Part shown: one piece after another, positions 1 to 13,500 of the stretch
Numbering within the stretch: position 1 is the stretch's first letter
How the letters are laid out: each line of letters opens with the position of its first letter
Assembly: GCA_902806595.1 (NCBI GenBank)
Contig: CADCXC010000037.1
Span: forward strand, 806,001 to 870,000
Length of the DNA: 64,000 bases
Reading direction: 5' to 3'
Origin: Pyrenopolyporus hunteri
Lineage: Eukaryota > Ascomycota > Sordariomycetes > Xylariales > Hypoxylaceae
The notes under the pieces: model-generated
What the model was told of the DNA's origin: nothing
Database searches by the model: none
What the model saw: only the letters and a program-made list of their open reading frames with translations
Made by a program: the position numbers and the translations under genes

Positions 1-550
1 ATTGATCCGATATTAACAGTAATAAGAAGCAATAGATGTTACTATTGTGTAAGGGCTCCATTGCGGCTAAGGTGGGGGCAGAGCCTAGACAAAGGAACCT
101 CTCGTGAGAATGAACCATATATGGAATATGACGTTGAGTTTCGGAACCAGAACTTCACTAGATAGTATGTACATGAAAGACTCTAGCTGGTTAGTTCCAC
201 CCGTCAGACTCAATACACATACCCGCGGGGGGCTCTGACGATTGATTGATAGACGAACGTCTTTTATGCATCATGAGTTGCTTTGTATGAGCTTGTTTCA
301 TTTCGGTTTATAGCAGCAACAACTCGAACCTACTATTACCTATTACCTACTGCCTATTACCTATCCAGTACCTCTTAAGGAGGTGTCTAGCGTATGTTCA
401 TACAGTAGGGATACGTCGTATGAGTCGATTAAAATCGAAAGTGATTCAATTCTCGACTATTTATTTCGCTTTTATTAGACTCGCCTCGTTTCCTTTTTTT
501 AGGAGTGGAGTTATCTGCCGATATGACTTAGTAGGATCATGTTTGTTAAT
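1..550. other. Intergenic left edge, no gene seen
   Basis: Normal base composition, with frequent stops in all frames and no recognisable protein similarity. It carries short TATTACCTA-type repeats near 335-365. It ends at the sharp transition into the AT-rich island. Confidence 0.5.
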
Positions 551-2145
551 AGTGGGGCGTAAAATAATAAGGTATTAAGTTATATTTAAAAAAGTTAATA
601 TATATTATTTTATATAAATTTATATGTAAAAATATTTTTATTATTTAATTATTTAATTACCGTATTTATTTATTATTAATATTATAATATTTTCGAATTT
701 TTTTATATATTAATAACGATAATAATTTAAATAAATTTTTAAAAATTATATATTAAATAATTATAAAAAAATTTTTTAATTATATCGTATTTAAAAATTC
801 GAAATTATAATATATATTTAATTAATTTTTTATTTATATTTATATATATTTTATAAAATTTAAATCGAAATTATTTAAAAATTATTTTATAACGTATATT
901 TTTAATCGATTTATATATTATATCGTCGATTAAATTATATACGTTAATACGTTATTATATTAAAATACCGTAAAATATAAAAAATTATTTAAAAATTTTC
1001 GTATAAATAATAATATATATCGATAATATTTTTCGAAATTAATTTTTTTTTTATTTTTCGATTATATAAAATAAAAATTTTTATAATTATTTTAAAAATA
1101 ATTTTAAAATATTTATTTATAAAAATTTTAATTTTATAATATTTCGAAAATAATTTTATTTTTATATTTATAAATCGTAATATATTAACGAAAATAAAAT
1201 TAATTTATATAAAATATTTTATTATTAAATACGAAATTTTTAATTAATTAATTTTTTAATATTAATTAAATTTTAAATTATTTTTTATAAAATAATATTT
1301 TATATTCGAAATTTTCGTTAATTAAAAATAATTTTATATAATTTTAAATTTTATAATTAAATTTTATTTTTTATATTATATAATCGATAATAATAATATC
1401 GTAATAAATTATTTTAAATATTAATAATTATAAATTATTTTATAATATATAATAATATTATTAATTAATTTATAAAAATTTATTAAAAATTATTTTTTTA
1501 TTATTTAATATAATTACGTAATTTTTAAAAAAAATTTTTTTAAATATAAATAAATTTTTAAAAATATATCGAATTTAATTATAATTAAAATTAATATATT
1601 TTACGATTTTTTTAATAATTAATTCGAAATAATAATAATAAATAAATTATACGTTAATTCGATTATTTTTAATTATTTAAAATCGTTTCGAACGACGTAA
1701 TTTATTTATATTTTTATTTAAAATTTTTTTTAAAATTTTATTAATATACGATAATATATTAAAATAAAAATTATTTTAACGTTATATTATTTTATTAAAA
1801 TTTATTAATTTAAAAATAATATTTTTAAAAAATTAATAAATAATTTAATCGATTTAATTTTTTAAATTTATATTAATAATTTAATTTAATTTTTAATAAT
1901 TTTAAAATAAAATAAAAAAACTTTTTAATTTTTAAAATTAAAATTAAAATATTTTTATAATTTTTAAAATATTTTTTATTATTTTAATAATTAAAAAAAT
2001 AAACGATATAAATAAAACTTTATTTTATATTTTTATATATTAATTTATATAAAATAATATATATTAATTTATTTTAATAAATTTAATATTTAACGTTTTA
2101 ACGCCTTATTATTAATAAATATAATCTTATTAAATTATATAAAAA
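551..2145. repeat. AT-rich RIP-eroded island 1, possible inverted-repeat ends
   Basis: About 1.6 kb of almost pure A/T in which nearly every C is part of CG (TCGA, AACGTT, ACG), with very few CA, CT or CC. That is the footprint expected of heavy RIP of a repeated sequence. The outer edges look like weak inverted repeats: 594-633 matches the complement of 2029-2069 almost base for base, and ATAATAAGG at 564-572 mirrors CCTTATTAT at 2104-2112. The spacing of the two matches differs between ends (22 versus 35 bp), so this could be a decayed terminal-inverted-repeat transposon or chance similarity between AT tracts. No coding capacity remains. Confidence 0.75.
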
Positions 2146-5100
2146 GTCGACCCCACCTAAAATTCGCTAATATCGACCGGGCAGAGAAATAATATAAAAA
2201 GCTTGCGTGGGGAAAGGAAGCAAGGCAGGATGAAGGTAGGCTGCTATTACTGTTAAGAAGAACAATTATTACACATACTGTAGGTACAGTAAGTTTAGAT
2301 GTGCTGGACTTCGTCATGATGAGCCTCCCTGCACTGAGGACCTTTCATTGCAGCGGTACATGCATAATCTAATAAACCAGTTCTCCACTGTTTCAATACG
2401 TGTACATCATGTACCTACCTACCTAATTCGACAGACGTGGTACCCGTCCATCCCGCTCATTGGCTACGACGCTGCCTGCCTTCCGCCTGTCGTTCTTCCT
2501 TAAGCACGCCTAGGCTATGTAGGTGTTATTCCAGTAGGAAGGTACCCATGGAGTAGGTACGCATAATAACGTAGGAAGAGGGAAGTTCCCATTGCTTCCA
2601 AGTTTCACCATTTAGGCTAGCTCTCTTTTCCCATTCCCTCCGCTAATAATAAGACTTAAGCAAGGTCTATCCATAACATCTTCTCGGAAGATTTCTCAAC
2701 TTTCACGTCTACCAACCATGTTCCTGGCATGTCAAAGTCTACAAGTGCCGTTAGTGCGAATGTTAGTGATACACGGCACCTAGGCGCCTAGGCACCTATG
2801 AAGGCACTAGGAACATTCCATCTATTTCCACTCTCTGACGCTCAGTCCAAGACAGTATGTCCATGAATATTGAAACTGGCCCTCTTCTCTCTACGCAGTA
2901 CTTCGCATGCCACGGCACCGAGGACAAGGACAACGACTCTAGCGTCGCATAATGTCTCGCCGACCGAGTCAAATCTCTTCAAACTGGAATTCCTAGGACA
3001 TCTCCGTACTCCTCCGGTTACCGCTTTGAGAAGCACGTGTATGTATGTGCGTATGTACGTAGGTATGGAGGTAGGTATGTCCAACTACCTCTATGTGTTC
3101 CTGGGATCTTACATACGTCTCTTCCTTTCCCGTCCCGGCACTGTCTTCCGTAGCTCGTCCGACCTCACATGTGCTTATCCACGATGTTTGTGCTAGGTTG
3201 CGGGGGCGTTCCCACTACAGCGTATAACGTAGGGGCAGCCACTGCTCTTCGCGGGCTACCAAGTCCAAGTTTCCCGAACTTGCCCAGCGGTCCCGTCGGG
3301 GCCAATCCACATCGACGACGTGTCAGCTCTTAGGGACGTCCGGATGTCCACAATCCGCCCGGGACCGGGCTCACTATCCTTCATCTGCGGCCTCGCTGGC
3401 TGGAAGGGCTGAACCACTCAGGTCCGTTACCCACACTCAGGACCTTGGCACTATCACGATCCAAGCACGTTTCTGAGGGTTTCTGTTATGCCACGTTTCA
3501 GCGGGTTTCTCCATTTAGCGTCCTTGAAAGCAATGCGGGCCCGCCCCGGCAGGACGCTGAAATAAGCCGGCTAGTTTCTCGTCCCCGTATTTCATTCGCC
3601 CGTGCCCCCTTCTACGGATTCTTCTAGCGTGGGCCATGTTTCATTGCCTGCATCGGAACAACGCCAGAGGAAGACAGATGGGCTCTCCGCGATCTTATTG
3701 CATGCGTTCCTGAACCGTACCAATGGCGGAACGTCCCGATAGGTAGCTTCGACACATGTCTTGTATCCTCTTACACCCAACTCGGCCGATGGGGCGCCGC
3801 CCAATAAGTGATCCGATTACTAAGGGGGTCGCCATTCATCACAGCTATTGCCGTGCGAAAGTAGTACGGACTTTTTCAGAGCTTATTAGGTAAGTGGAGG
3901 GGATACTCAATCGGATGTGCTCCTAGCCGTTCCACGCAAGCAGTCTCAAATCGTGATTAATTTTCCGCCTCGGTTACCCCCTGTGCCCTGTCGTACTTTT
4001 TTTCGTACCACTAATGGCGTAACCTACCCAGGTTGGGTACGAAATCTGCTAGAGGCCGTCCAAACAGTGATATTTCCACTTCAGTTAATCTAGAGAAAGA
4101 GGATACCTACTCTCTCAACTCCGCTGGATCCACATAGGATGACTCATTCCTATTTGGATGATGAATGAGTCTTCTAATCCAGATCTCAGAAAGTTAGGAA
4201 ATTACCAGGAGATGGCTTGCCTATTTCGCTCGGCATTCCAGGCCACCTTTCTATTTTTTTATTTTTTATCTTGGCTTGCATAGTTCCCTATTGGAATGTG
4301 TTCACAGTGTCACTGACGCACTCTCAAACAAACCCGTTGCCTGCTCAGCTTCGTCGAGCTTGTTAGGATGAGGATCGATTTCAGAATCCTATCACAGGTG
4401 ACTCATCCGTCCCTGGAATTTCCACCTCGGTTAGTAGAAACATGAATTCGCAGCTTTTGTGCGATAACTATATTGCCTATCTGGCATGTTCTCGTATATC
4501 TGCCTTACATAGGTACGCAGCAGCGTTATTGTAGTATTGGATAGTGGGGATTGAATCCCCACTGAGATGATCCAGATAGTAGATGCTAAGTCGGTCTCTG
4601 TATGTTGCTCGCTCTGGGTCCCCTAGTAGCTTCGTACTGTACCTTGGAGAGATTAGCGACGAAGTGCGTTTAGATGCTATGAATTATGCCGAGGCTTCTA
4701 TGGAGTCACCCGTATCATGGAGACGGATTTGGTTACATTCCAAGGCGCATTTACATACATATCAGGGTCGAGCTTATACGGATACGCCCGTATCTCGTCG
4801 CGATAGCCACCCGAACCACGACTTCACTACTACAGATATAGTCCGAACTAAGGAAACTGATCAGTCAAATCCGAGCCTCACAGCATACATCTGCGAGATA
4901 AGACTCATTGGCGGTACCAGCTTGGAGCCGCACCCTACCTCAGCCTTAGTCTGCACTGAACAAGGAATAGAACAAGTTTGCTGCAGCCACTTCGTCTTGC
5001 TCGGCATGATTGCACGGCCAGACAACGGCTTATCGTTGAACTCGGGTTGCGCTATCGGACATGGAGACTTCGTTTAGGGGGGCCGTCTATCTGTTCTCTT

Positions 5101-6587
5101 ACTGCGTCAGACCGCGCGTTTTGCTGCAGGGTTGGCCGAGGCGGTTTCATCACCTACCTCCCGTACGACCATCTCATGATGCTTCAAGTATGTAGTCATC
5201 CAGGAAGTCAACCGGCCTGCCGGTGGATGGTCGAGGGCGCATTGTACATTAGTGGGTGTACATCGTGGCGGGAGAGGCTTGTCGATCTTGCAGGTACGAC
5301 ATCCCTTGGTTCGCCAGATATTAAACCTGCACGAAATCAGATAGGCACTCGAGATAGTGTGCTTATTTTGAAAAAAGGGGGAAACGGCCGCACGAGCCCT
5401 CATTTGACACGAGATTGCAGAATATTGCAAGATTCGCAACTACGGTTAGCCTTCAAACCGGCCTGCGTACCACACAAGGCAAATCTGACCGGGTATGCTC
5501 GAGGTTGTTGGTGGTATTGATCTAGGAGCGGATCTCGCCCGGATGGTTCGTTGCAGGGACTCATCTTTGGTTGCCATTACGGGATCGCACGGCAGCAGAT
5601 AATTGCTGCAGATTCCGGGGGTAGAGGACCTGAGAGACTCGCATCCCCGAACCAGCACCCACTTCTCTGACGACGTTGTATCGAGCAACATGCACAATGA
5701 AGCGCTTCGCAGAGAGGACAGAGAGTCTAGACGGCCCCTTCTCGGTCAGCCCTTGCTCGGATGTCCTTATGAGACACATCGGCGTTAAAACAATGGCCCC
5801 CAAGCGAATGGCTTGATCTACAACCGGGAGTTCTCATGGCCTTGGCGAGAGAGGAAGGAGGTTAATGAGAATTGGCAGATTCGGCTTGCTTTGACTGGCT
5901 AAGCTGGCGATAGCCGTGACCCCGATGACCTCGATGACCTCAATGACCTCGATTGTCTCAATGACTTACCTTTTCGATCGTCATCGGGCGATCTGATGTC
6001 TGCAACTCTCCTCACAAGACCCTTGCTCGAAAGCTGCGCGAAATGCGGGCCGTCCCTGGCTTGACGTTCACGGGATGCTCCCGTTCACCTCCCCGTTCCA
6101 TTCTTGGCCGTTTTCGACCCCGGCCACACCATCGGCAGTGAGGCAAATCAAGGAAATTTCTTCGTCGGCCCTGCATCATATTACCATCCTCGTGCCATGG
6201 TTCGATTATTTATTTTTTACATACCTACTACGTAGTATGAAGAATCCTACGCCCTGCAAATAATGCCGTGGGGGTTACATGCTACTACGATATCCCTTCA
6301 CCATGGCCCACCCTCGAGCGCCTGTTCGCGCCAAGGGCTCGGTGGAAATTGTCTTAGCCGAGGTTTTTCTAATTTACTTGCTTGCCCCTATCTTGGATAT
6401 GTGATTGGCGAGCACGTACGAAACTCCGCGCCTATCACGGCAAGCAACGCGCAGATACACATTAGATTGCTAGAGTGACATGTCGCTCGCATATCGCCCG
6501 CAGCGACGTTGCAATTTGGATGTACCCATCTACGATCGCGCCATCACAGACCGAGCTCCTAAAGTTACTCCTAAAGTTACTCGTAAG
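2146..6587. other. Gene-poor intergenic region, no supported gene
   Basis: 4.4 kb of normal GC content without a reading frame I can assign. Open frames of 100-180 codons near 4583-5520 overlap on both strands, lack splice-consistent extensions and match no family I know. Visible structure: a 14-bp palindrome CCTAGGCGCCTAGG at 2779-2792, a snap-back hairpin at 4542-4562 (AGTGGGGATT, one base, AATCCCCACT), and a short tandem array of the 9-mer GATGACCTC at about 5917-5968. Possibly decayed repeats or unique non-coding sequence. Confidence 0.45.
5917..5968. repeat. Short tandem repeat of GATGACCTC
   Basis: About five imperfect copies of a 9-bp unit (GATGACCTC / AATGACCTC / GATTGTCTC). A minisatellite in intergenic DNA; no coding or regulatory role can be inferred. 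Confidence 0.7.
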
Positions 6588-8306
6588 TCACGGCGAGATC
6601 CGCAGATTCTCAAACCCCCTGGCGAGCGCATCCTCGCCGCCTGCCATCTCGAGCTCGTACTCGACGTCGGGCTGCGCCTCCCGGTACAGCGCGTTGGCCT
6701 CGCTCGCCATCTTGAAGTTGTAGGCCGCCTCCTCGTCGCTGATGACGCGCTTCGGGATCCCGTTTGCAGCCGCTGCCTCGACCTGGAGCTGCATCGCGCA
6801 CGCCCGGTCCATCAGCCCGAACATGAAGCCCGCTTCGTCCACCGTCGACCCTACCGTCAGCAACCCGTGATTCATTAGTATCACGCCCCTGTTTCTGTCC
6901 CCCAGCGCCTCAGCGATGTGCTCGCCCTCCTCCGCCGCGAACACGATACCTCCGTAGCGCGCGTAGACGGCGTGCGCGTTGTGGAAATTACACACGTCTG
7001 CAACGTTCAGGAGAGTCGTGCGTTAGCGAGCGTATATCCCATGCATATCGTACATACATGAAAACATGCCCCAACTCAACCGGCGTCTAAAGAAGGTGTA
7101 TGTCCTCTGGATGTGGAGATAGAGATACTACCAGATGCAGACGGAGATGAGTCCGGGGAGCGACTCCTCTAAGCTAAACTTCTTCCGTTCCCCGGCCAGC
7201 AGCCTTGAAACACAGGCTGAGTAGGATTTGTGGAGTTGATCGAAACAAAACAATAAAAGGAAAAAAAGGTGAGGCCAACCCGCCTTATCTTACTTACCTT
7301 GGTTCAACATCTCCAGGGGACGTGCAAATACGCTCCAGGCCCGGCCTGCGTTCGAATGTGCATGGCAGCTGTTCAAATTTGGTACCGTCGGTTAGCGGCA
7401 TCATCCTTTTTTCATCTTTTTTATTGATTTTTTTTTTCTTTTTTCTTTTTTTAGAGCCGGCAGGATCCGCGATCCCTCGCCGCATCATCTCATCTCATCC
7501 GGCCCTAGTATTTCTCTTTCCCATGCTTTACGAAGATATTCCTTCGGATGCGCCTCGCCCATGCATTTAACGTGCGAAAAAAAAAAAAAATAAGGTCTTT
7601 TCCTTTCTTTTTGCCTGGGATGGAAATAGCTACATGTCTCCGGATGGGGGTTGCTTACATGGCGTGTATGTCATTCGGCCGGCGCTTGTGCACGGCTGAA
7701 TGGATTAGGTACCCTGCCGCGTTGGCTGGCCGAGACGTGTTACCGCCGACGACCTTCCCGGCCGCGATGTCCAGGCATATCATGTCGCCCGCGGTGAGCA
7801 TGCCGAAATGGCGGCCGAGCGGGTTCATCCACATGAGGCTGTTGAATTCCGGGTCGCGCACTGAGATATGTCTATGCGACGGTATGCGGTTAGTGAGTGC
7901 GGTCTTCACAAACAGACGGGTAATTGGGACCACGAGTCCTAGGCGTTACGAAGGAATTCGGCGTTAAGGATCCAGAGTCTCGCCGCCAGCAAAGAATAGT
8001 AAAACTCGACGCTGATCCGCAGGTAAGAGCTATGACGATCATCACGTACCCTGACTGCCCTTCGGTGAAGCCGGAGCGGGCGAAGAAACGGAAGATCGCG
8101 GACATGTGGACGAGGATGTGCCTCCTGTGCTCTGTGTAAGTCGGGAACGTAGGAATGCCTGGCATCACCATCCCATGAGAGATAGCCTCTAGTGGGGTCT
8201 TTTCCTTGACTTCTGCATGGCCCTGCCTAGATGCTTCTGTTGTCTTCTCTTGACCCTTAAGACTAAGGGTATTTGAGAGGGTCTCTGCGATGGCTGAGGG
8301 AGCCAT
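6588..8306 (-). CDS. Class II aldolase/adducin domain protein
   Basis: Four exons: 8306-8050, 7871-7659, 7368-7298 and 6997-6588. Phases join cleanly to 316 residues. All three introns are GT-AG (donors GTACGT, GTAAGC, GTAAGT). The 71-nt third exon is needed to supply the metal-binding motif. Visible signature: GHISVRDPE at 86-94 (the glutamate at the catalytic position), HAHS with zinc-ligand histidines at 159 and 161, and NHGLLTVG with the third histidine at 224. The C-terminal part (ISDEEAAYNF) is typical of the fungal members of this family. Bacterial relatives such as fuculose-phosphate aldolase cleave sugar phosphates; the substrate of the fungal proteins is generally unknown, so no specific reaction is claimed. 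The first exon starts at the first ATG and is hydrophilic, suggesting a cytosolic enzyme. Upstream lies a 2.3-kb gene-free stretch shared with the exportin gene. Confidence 0.9.
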
Positions 8307-10566
8307 GATTTCCGGGTTATAATATGAGACCTATGCGAAATGCGAATTTCCTGGAGAGTTTAGCTGTACTTCAGTAAGTACGCGTAGTATTTGATACCGT
8401 CCACTGTGTTACACGGTAGGATAGGTTCGTGAATATATATCTGTAGTTCGTTGACGAGATCCGGTTCGGGGTGGAGTGGAATGGTCGGAAGACGGCTTCC
8501 CCGCAGAAAGGGCGACGCCTATGACAACAAAGCTCTATGCCTTGGCTGAGCATTGTCCAATAAAACCTGTTTCGCATCGTAGCCGCTAGACTACCTACCT
8601 ATCTATCTATACATAGATTCCATTCAAAGATAGCCTATCTAGTTAGGCACCTAGGTGTTTAGATACTCCTAGAGAAACACGGCTTCTATCGTTCGTCAGG
8701 CGAATGTGTAGGATAAAATGTATTAAGATCTTCTAAACTAGTTGAGTTATCTGTTACCCTTAGAATGAACAGCGTATCCCTTCACTCTTGGCATCGCTCC
8801 GAGCCCACGCCTTTCGTCTTCCGGCCTCGGCTGGGCTTCAGTCGGGTGGAACGAGACGACGTGAGTTGACCATTCTTCGCGGCCAGTGCGACGCCGGATC
8901 CTACGTCGACATAATCTTGGCCGGCGAGTAGATTTGTAGTAAATAATAAAACGTATCCGTTTGAGCATTGCCCGTGGGATTCTCTGGCGCTTACGAAGAG
9001 TTACGTAGTCGATCGCCTCTAAAGGCAAGTCTATCCTGATCGTATCCACTACACCGAACAATTCCGGCTTACCAGGATATATTCGAGCCCGATGCGCGGC
9101 GATTGGATCCCGTTATTCATGATGACAAATGTGGACGTGATCAATGGATGAACGGTATGGCCGCGAAACGAGAAAACAGGGAAGCAAGATACGGACGAAC
9201 GAGATAGATGTAAGAGGACCGGGGGACTGGCGGTCTTACGATGGGATGTCGGATTTAATAAGAGGGTTAGAGCCGCCCAAGACGCACATTCACCCTCATA
9301 CGAGCTCATGAAGGCGCCAAAATGACTCCCATTCCTCCCAAACCCCCTTCTTGTGAAGAAGTCGGACAGCAAGATGAAGGGATAACCCATACTTGACTCG
9401 CGAGACGGCCATACTGACCAGACCGGAAATGATATACTACGTACAGACCGGGGCCAGCAGATCTGAGTCCTTCCACCGACTTGGTTGACGAACACCTTGA
9501 TATCCAACCGGCCTGATATGGAACGGGGGGTGAGCGATGGCCCCGAAGTAATAGCTCGTCATCACGACAATAATAGCGAACATATGGCATGATCGTCTGC
9601 CACCTCTCATGGCTCCCGGAACTCGAACATCTTATCTGTTCATCCCCTTAGTTGATCTAGATAGACTGCGCATTGCTGACCACCTCCTCAGGACTCTCCA
9701 GACACGCAGGAAGTCTAACCCCGGATAGTCCAAGAAGGAAACGACATGACGATCAGCATCCTTTACAAACGAAACTTATCAATATTCGTAATGGGAACTG
9801 AATGAATTCTTAGCTTACAAGCAACAAGTTGTCGCATTACTACAAAGGAATAGCAGCTCACAGTCAGGGTCATGGCTAGCCTAGAAATCAACACGTCGTC
9901 CGTCCAGCAACGGTGATTATCTTGGGTAGGTACCTAAGGCAACAACGAAGAAGAGATGGCGCCCGGGATATAAACGGAACAACGTCTATCCCCCCTAACC
10001 TTTTTCGCACTTATGCGGCATGACTACTAGACCTCCCTTTTCCTACTAGCAACATTCGTATCTCACGACGTGGCGTCTTCCGTAAAAACCACATATATGC
10101 ATTCGTGCCTCCCTGCCATCGCACCCCTTTTCATTCCCCTCCTTCTTTTTTTTCTTTTTCATAAAAATAACCATCTCCGTAGAGATGACCACGGAATGGT
10201 GACTACGGCCCCTCTTATCCTGCTACCACGCCTTCGCTAATATCGAATTCCGGATTGGCGACGCTCGACTAGGCCATTAGCTTCGCCTAGCCGCGATATG
10301 ACGTGATCATCCAGGAGCATTTGCTGTTATAGGCCACGGCAGTTCTATCTTGGTATCACGTATTAGGGAATAGAAAAAGAGGTACTAGAAGAGACGTGGC
10401 CGGACATATAGGGTCAACCCCTCGTAGCCTCCGAGGAGTCGCCGCGAGGCTCTCAAAGCCCGTAGACATCCCACCCATCGAAATGATCGACCGATGTCTG
10501 CCCGGGGATGTTGGATGTAATCGAATCGTGGCGGGGAGCAAATTCGTTTCTGAACTCCTGGCGGAG
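8307..10566. other. Intergenic region between aldolase and exportin genes
   Basis: Several open frames exist (for example 8747-9061, 9049-9507 and 9306-9590 on the minus strand), but they overlap one another in different frames, have no recognisable domain and cannot be joined into a convincing spliced gene. The stretch contains one exact TAGGTACCTA palindrome (9927-9936). It holds the aldolase promoter on the left and the 3' flank of the exportin gene on the right. Confidence 0.4.
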
Positions 10567-13500
10567 TCACAAGTCGTCGTCATCCACCTCAATCTCCGAT
10601 GGTTTAAGTAGGCCGCCGACCTTCGCTCGTCGCTCATGCTCTGCCGTAAGCTTCTCCCGGGCCTCCTGCTCCTTCTCGACGACGTAGAGGTCCGCATTGT
10701 CCCCGGCGAACTCCTTGAGAGAGATTAGGAAATCTCGGACTTGAAGTCGGAACCTCTCATAGGACGCGTTTAGGGTGAATAGGCATTCAATGAACGCGCC
10801 GATTTGTGCACTAGAGACCTAATTAGCTTCCATAGGATTTAAATCCTATCATAGGGTGGTACTTACATTTGAAGGTTGGGGAAGGCATTGCGCAGAAGAC
10901 CTCCGACGAATTCGGTCAGGAAATCCTTATTGCTCGTCCCGGCTGGTGCTTGATCGGTGTAGACGGGCCCCTGAATCTTCGGCGTGGTGCCGTCTGCGGG
11001 GTGGACGAAGTAGAACATCCGCATCAATAGCATCGACTGTGTTTTGAAACCAGCTTTGTGGTCAGGGTCCGTCAAGACAAAGAAGACGTCCTGCAAGATG
11101 CTAATGAAGAACTGTTGGAAGAAGGCGTTGGATGTCTGTACATCGGTCTTATCCGCAATGTTCGTAACAAGCTCTAGGCACATGTTAAGCCCTGCGCTCT
11201 CGACATCGCGGTTATCGTGCTTGCTGGCCCACATGCAAGCGTCGATGACGAACTTGAACTGTCGGTTATCGAGCTTGAGGAGTGCGGGGAAGCAGTGTAG
11301 GTTGATCGCTCTAAGCAAGTTGAAGAACTCTACTCGGTGCTCGGGGAATTCAGAGAAGTCCTTGTTGATCATTTCGAGAGTACACTCGAAAACATTCTGC
11401 ATAATAATCGGTACTTGGTCTTCCATAAGGCCCTAAGTTATGGTTAGCGCATCTCTCCAGACTGCAATTTCGCCAAATTCGCTTACTGTGAGTCTTGAGA
11501 TGATAGTAGACATAGCCTTAAGGACTTCCGCGTCTCGGGCTCCCGGAACGTTGCGGTTGTAGTCTACCAACACCGAGTCGAGAAGCTGTGGCACCATTTG
11601 CTGGCGAATAGATGGCAGATCCTCTGCCTTGTCAACGTAGCTCTCGATCAACTTCAAAATTTCCTTCTTGATGGTCCTCAGCCCCCGAACCTTGGGCATG
11701 CGGGGAGCAACCTCGCCTATTCGAAGACGTCAGCTTATACACTTGGGAAAGTGGACTTTGTAAACTTACCGTCGCGAGCCACGGCCTCTGAAATCAACTG
11801 GCTGGTAGCGCGGTACATCTGTAACATATCTAGGTAAATCCTGCCAATCTGTGGGCCGAAGTAGGGTCCGATCGAGGAACAGGCGGAGACGTTGGTTTTC
11901 ATGATGTTGCCGATGATCTTGATCGTATCAGAGTCCTGAAGGATCTGGGGGTCTTGCGTAGCCGCTCTAATGATCTCGTCCCAGGCCGCGTTAGGCGCAT
12001 TCATGAGTTCTGCGAGTAATCGCTCCTGCTGGTGCTTGTTGCCCTGCGCGGCGACCATATATCCGCAAGCCTCGTAAAAAGTGTGAACTTGCTGCGGCGT
12101 CAGGTCACACGTAATACGTTGCAGATTACGAATAATCTCCTCAATGAACGGCTCGTTCTCGCTGGGCTGTAAGGCAACAAAATGGCGTCGACACTGCCTT
12201 GCGATCTTGATGAACGTGTCACATGCCATATCTTGAACGCCTGCAATATAGAGTGGTTAGCTGCTGCTGGACATCTAGATCGGGGTAACTAACCTTCGTG
12301 AGACTCGTGCATGAATTCGAAAAGCTTGTTGACGACCGTCTTAAGGAACTTCCAATGAGCCTTTAGGAAGCGCGGATACTGCCCAACAATGTACATGATA
12401 TTGCTGGCTACAACGGCTTTGTTGTCCTTACCACGTTTCTGTTCCGTGAGCCCGAGTAAGTCTTTGATCACCGTCACCAGGAAACGCTTCTCGGTTTCCT
12501 CATTCATGGCCAGTGAGATGGATCCAATTGCCCAGCATAGGACGTTGCAATTGTGCCAGGACCACTCAGTGCCGTCGACCTGCTTCTGAAGCTTTTCGGT
12601 CATGATGGTCTCTGTGTCCACGACATCGAGATGTGTCAGGTAGACGAGGCATTCTCGTATGGTTTTATAGAGTTGCACCGTATCACTTTCCTTGACAAAC
12701 TCACGCACGATTTCGCCTTCGTCGTTCTCAACGATGAGAACTTCTTCGGGTCGTACCATTTTTTCGATCATGACCACTCGGAGGTTCGATAATACTTCCT
12801 TGTACTTATGCATCCGTAGGGGGAAATTTGCCAGTAGGGCCGGGTTTACCGCTCCGCTAGCCGAGCCGCCACCCATCATGAGCGGGTTCATCTCCTGCAA
12901 AGGTGCGGACTGCATCTCCTCATATAGCTCCTGGACAAGCTTGAGCCAATAATCCAGGCAGATCTTGAAGATCTCGCGGTCCTCGATCTGGGAGATTCGG
13001 ATAAGGTAGAAATGGCCGTGTGTGAGGAAGTCTCGGTTCGGGAGATTCTCTACAAGCTGAATAACAAGTTAGCACGGATGTCCACAGCGGCCTCGCAAGT
13101 AAACATACATCAACATGCTGGCCGAAAAAGTTGCATAAGAAGAGCGCCAGTTCTTGGAGAAACTCCTGGTCTTTGGAATTACTCTGAGGGTATGTGCTCT
13201 TCAGGTCCAGGTCTAAGGGGATAATTCCGGCGATGGTCGTGAGCACATCAACGAACATCTTGACTAGTTGTTCACTATATGCATTCGGTTGCCCAGGCCC
13301 ACCAGTCACCAGACCACCAATCTCGGTAAGCACTTGTAGAGTAACATTTCGGAACTCGGGGACTTCGAGGAATCGCGTGCGCAGTGTCTCGATAAGCGGG
13401 GTCTCGAAGATGTATCCTAGCGGAATCCAGTTGCAGAAGCGCAAGAGGGTCTCCAAGGTGGCCTTCACTAGGCTTGCCTGGTTTGCCGAGGTGAGAATCT

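Noticed and set aside
4542..4562. Hairpin AGTGGGGATT/AATCCCCACT resembling a tRNA T arm
   Set aside because: No D arm, anticodon arm or acceptor stem can be built around it.
4583..5520. Overlapping open frames of 164 and 180 codons (+) and 110 codons (-)
   Set aside because: Frames overlap on both strands, show no motif or family resemblance, no splice-joined extension and no signal or membrane pattern; likely chance.
8747..9590. Chain of minus-strand frames that could be exons of one gene
   Set aside because: I tried joining them through GT-AG sites; the products have no recognisable domain and the frames overlap each other rather than abut.
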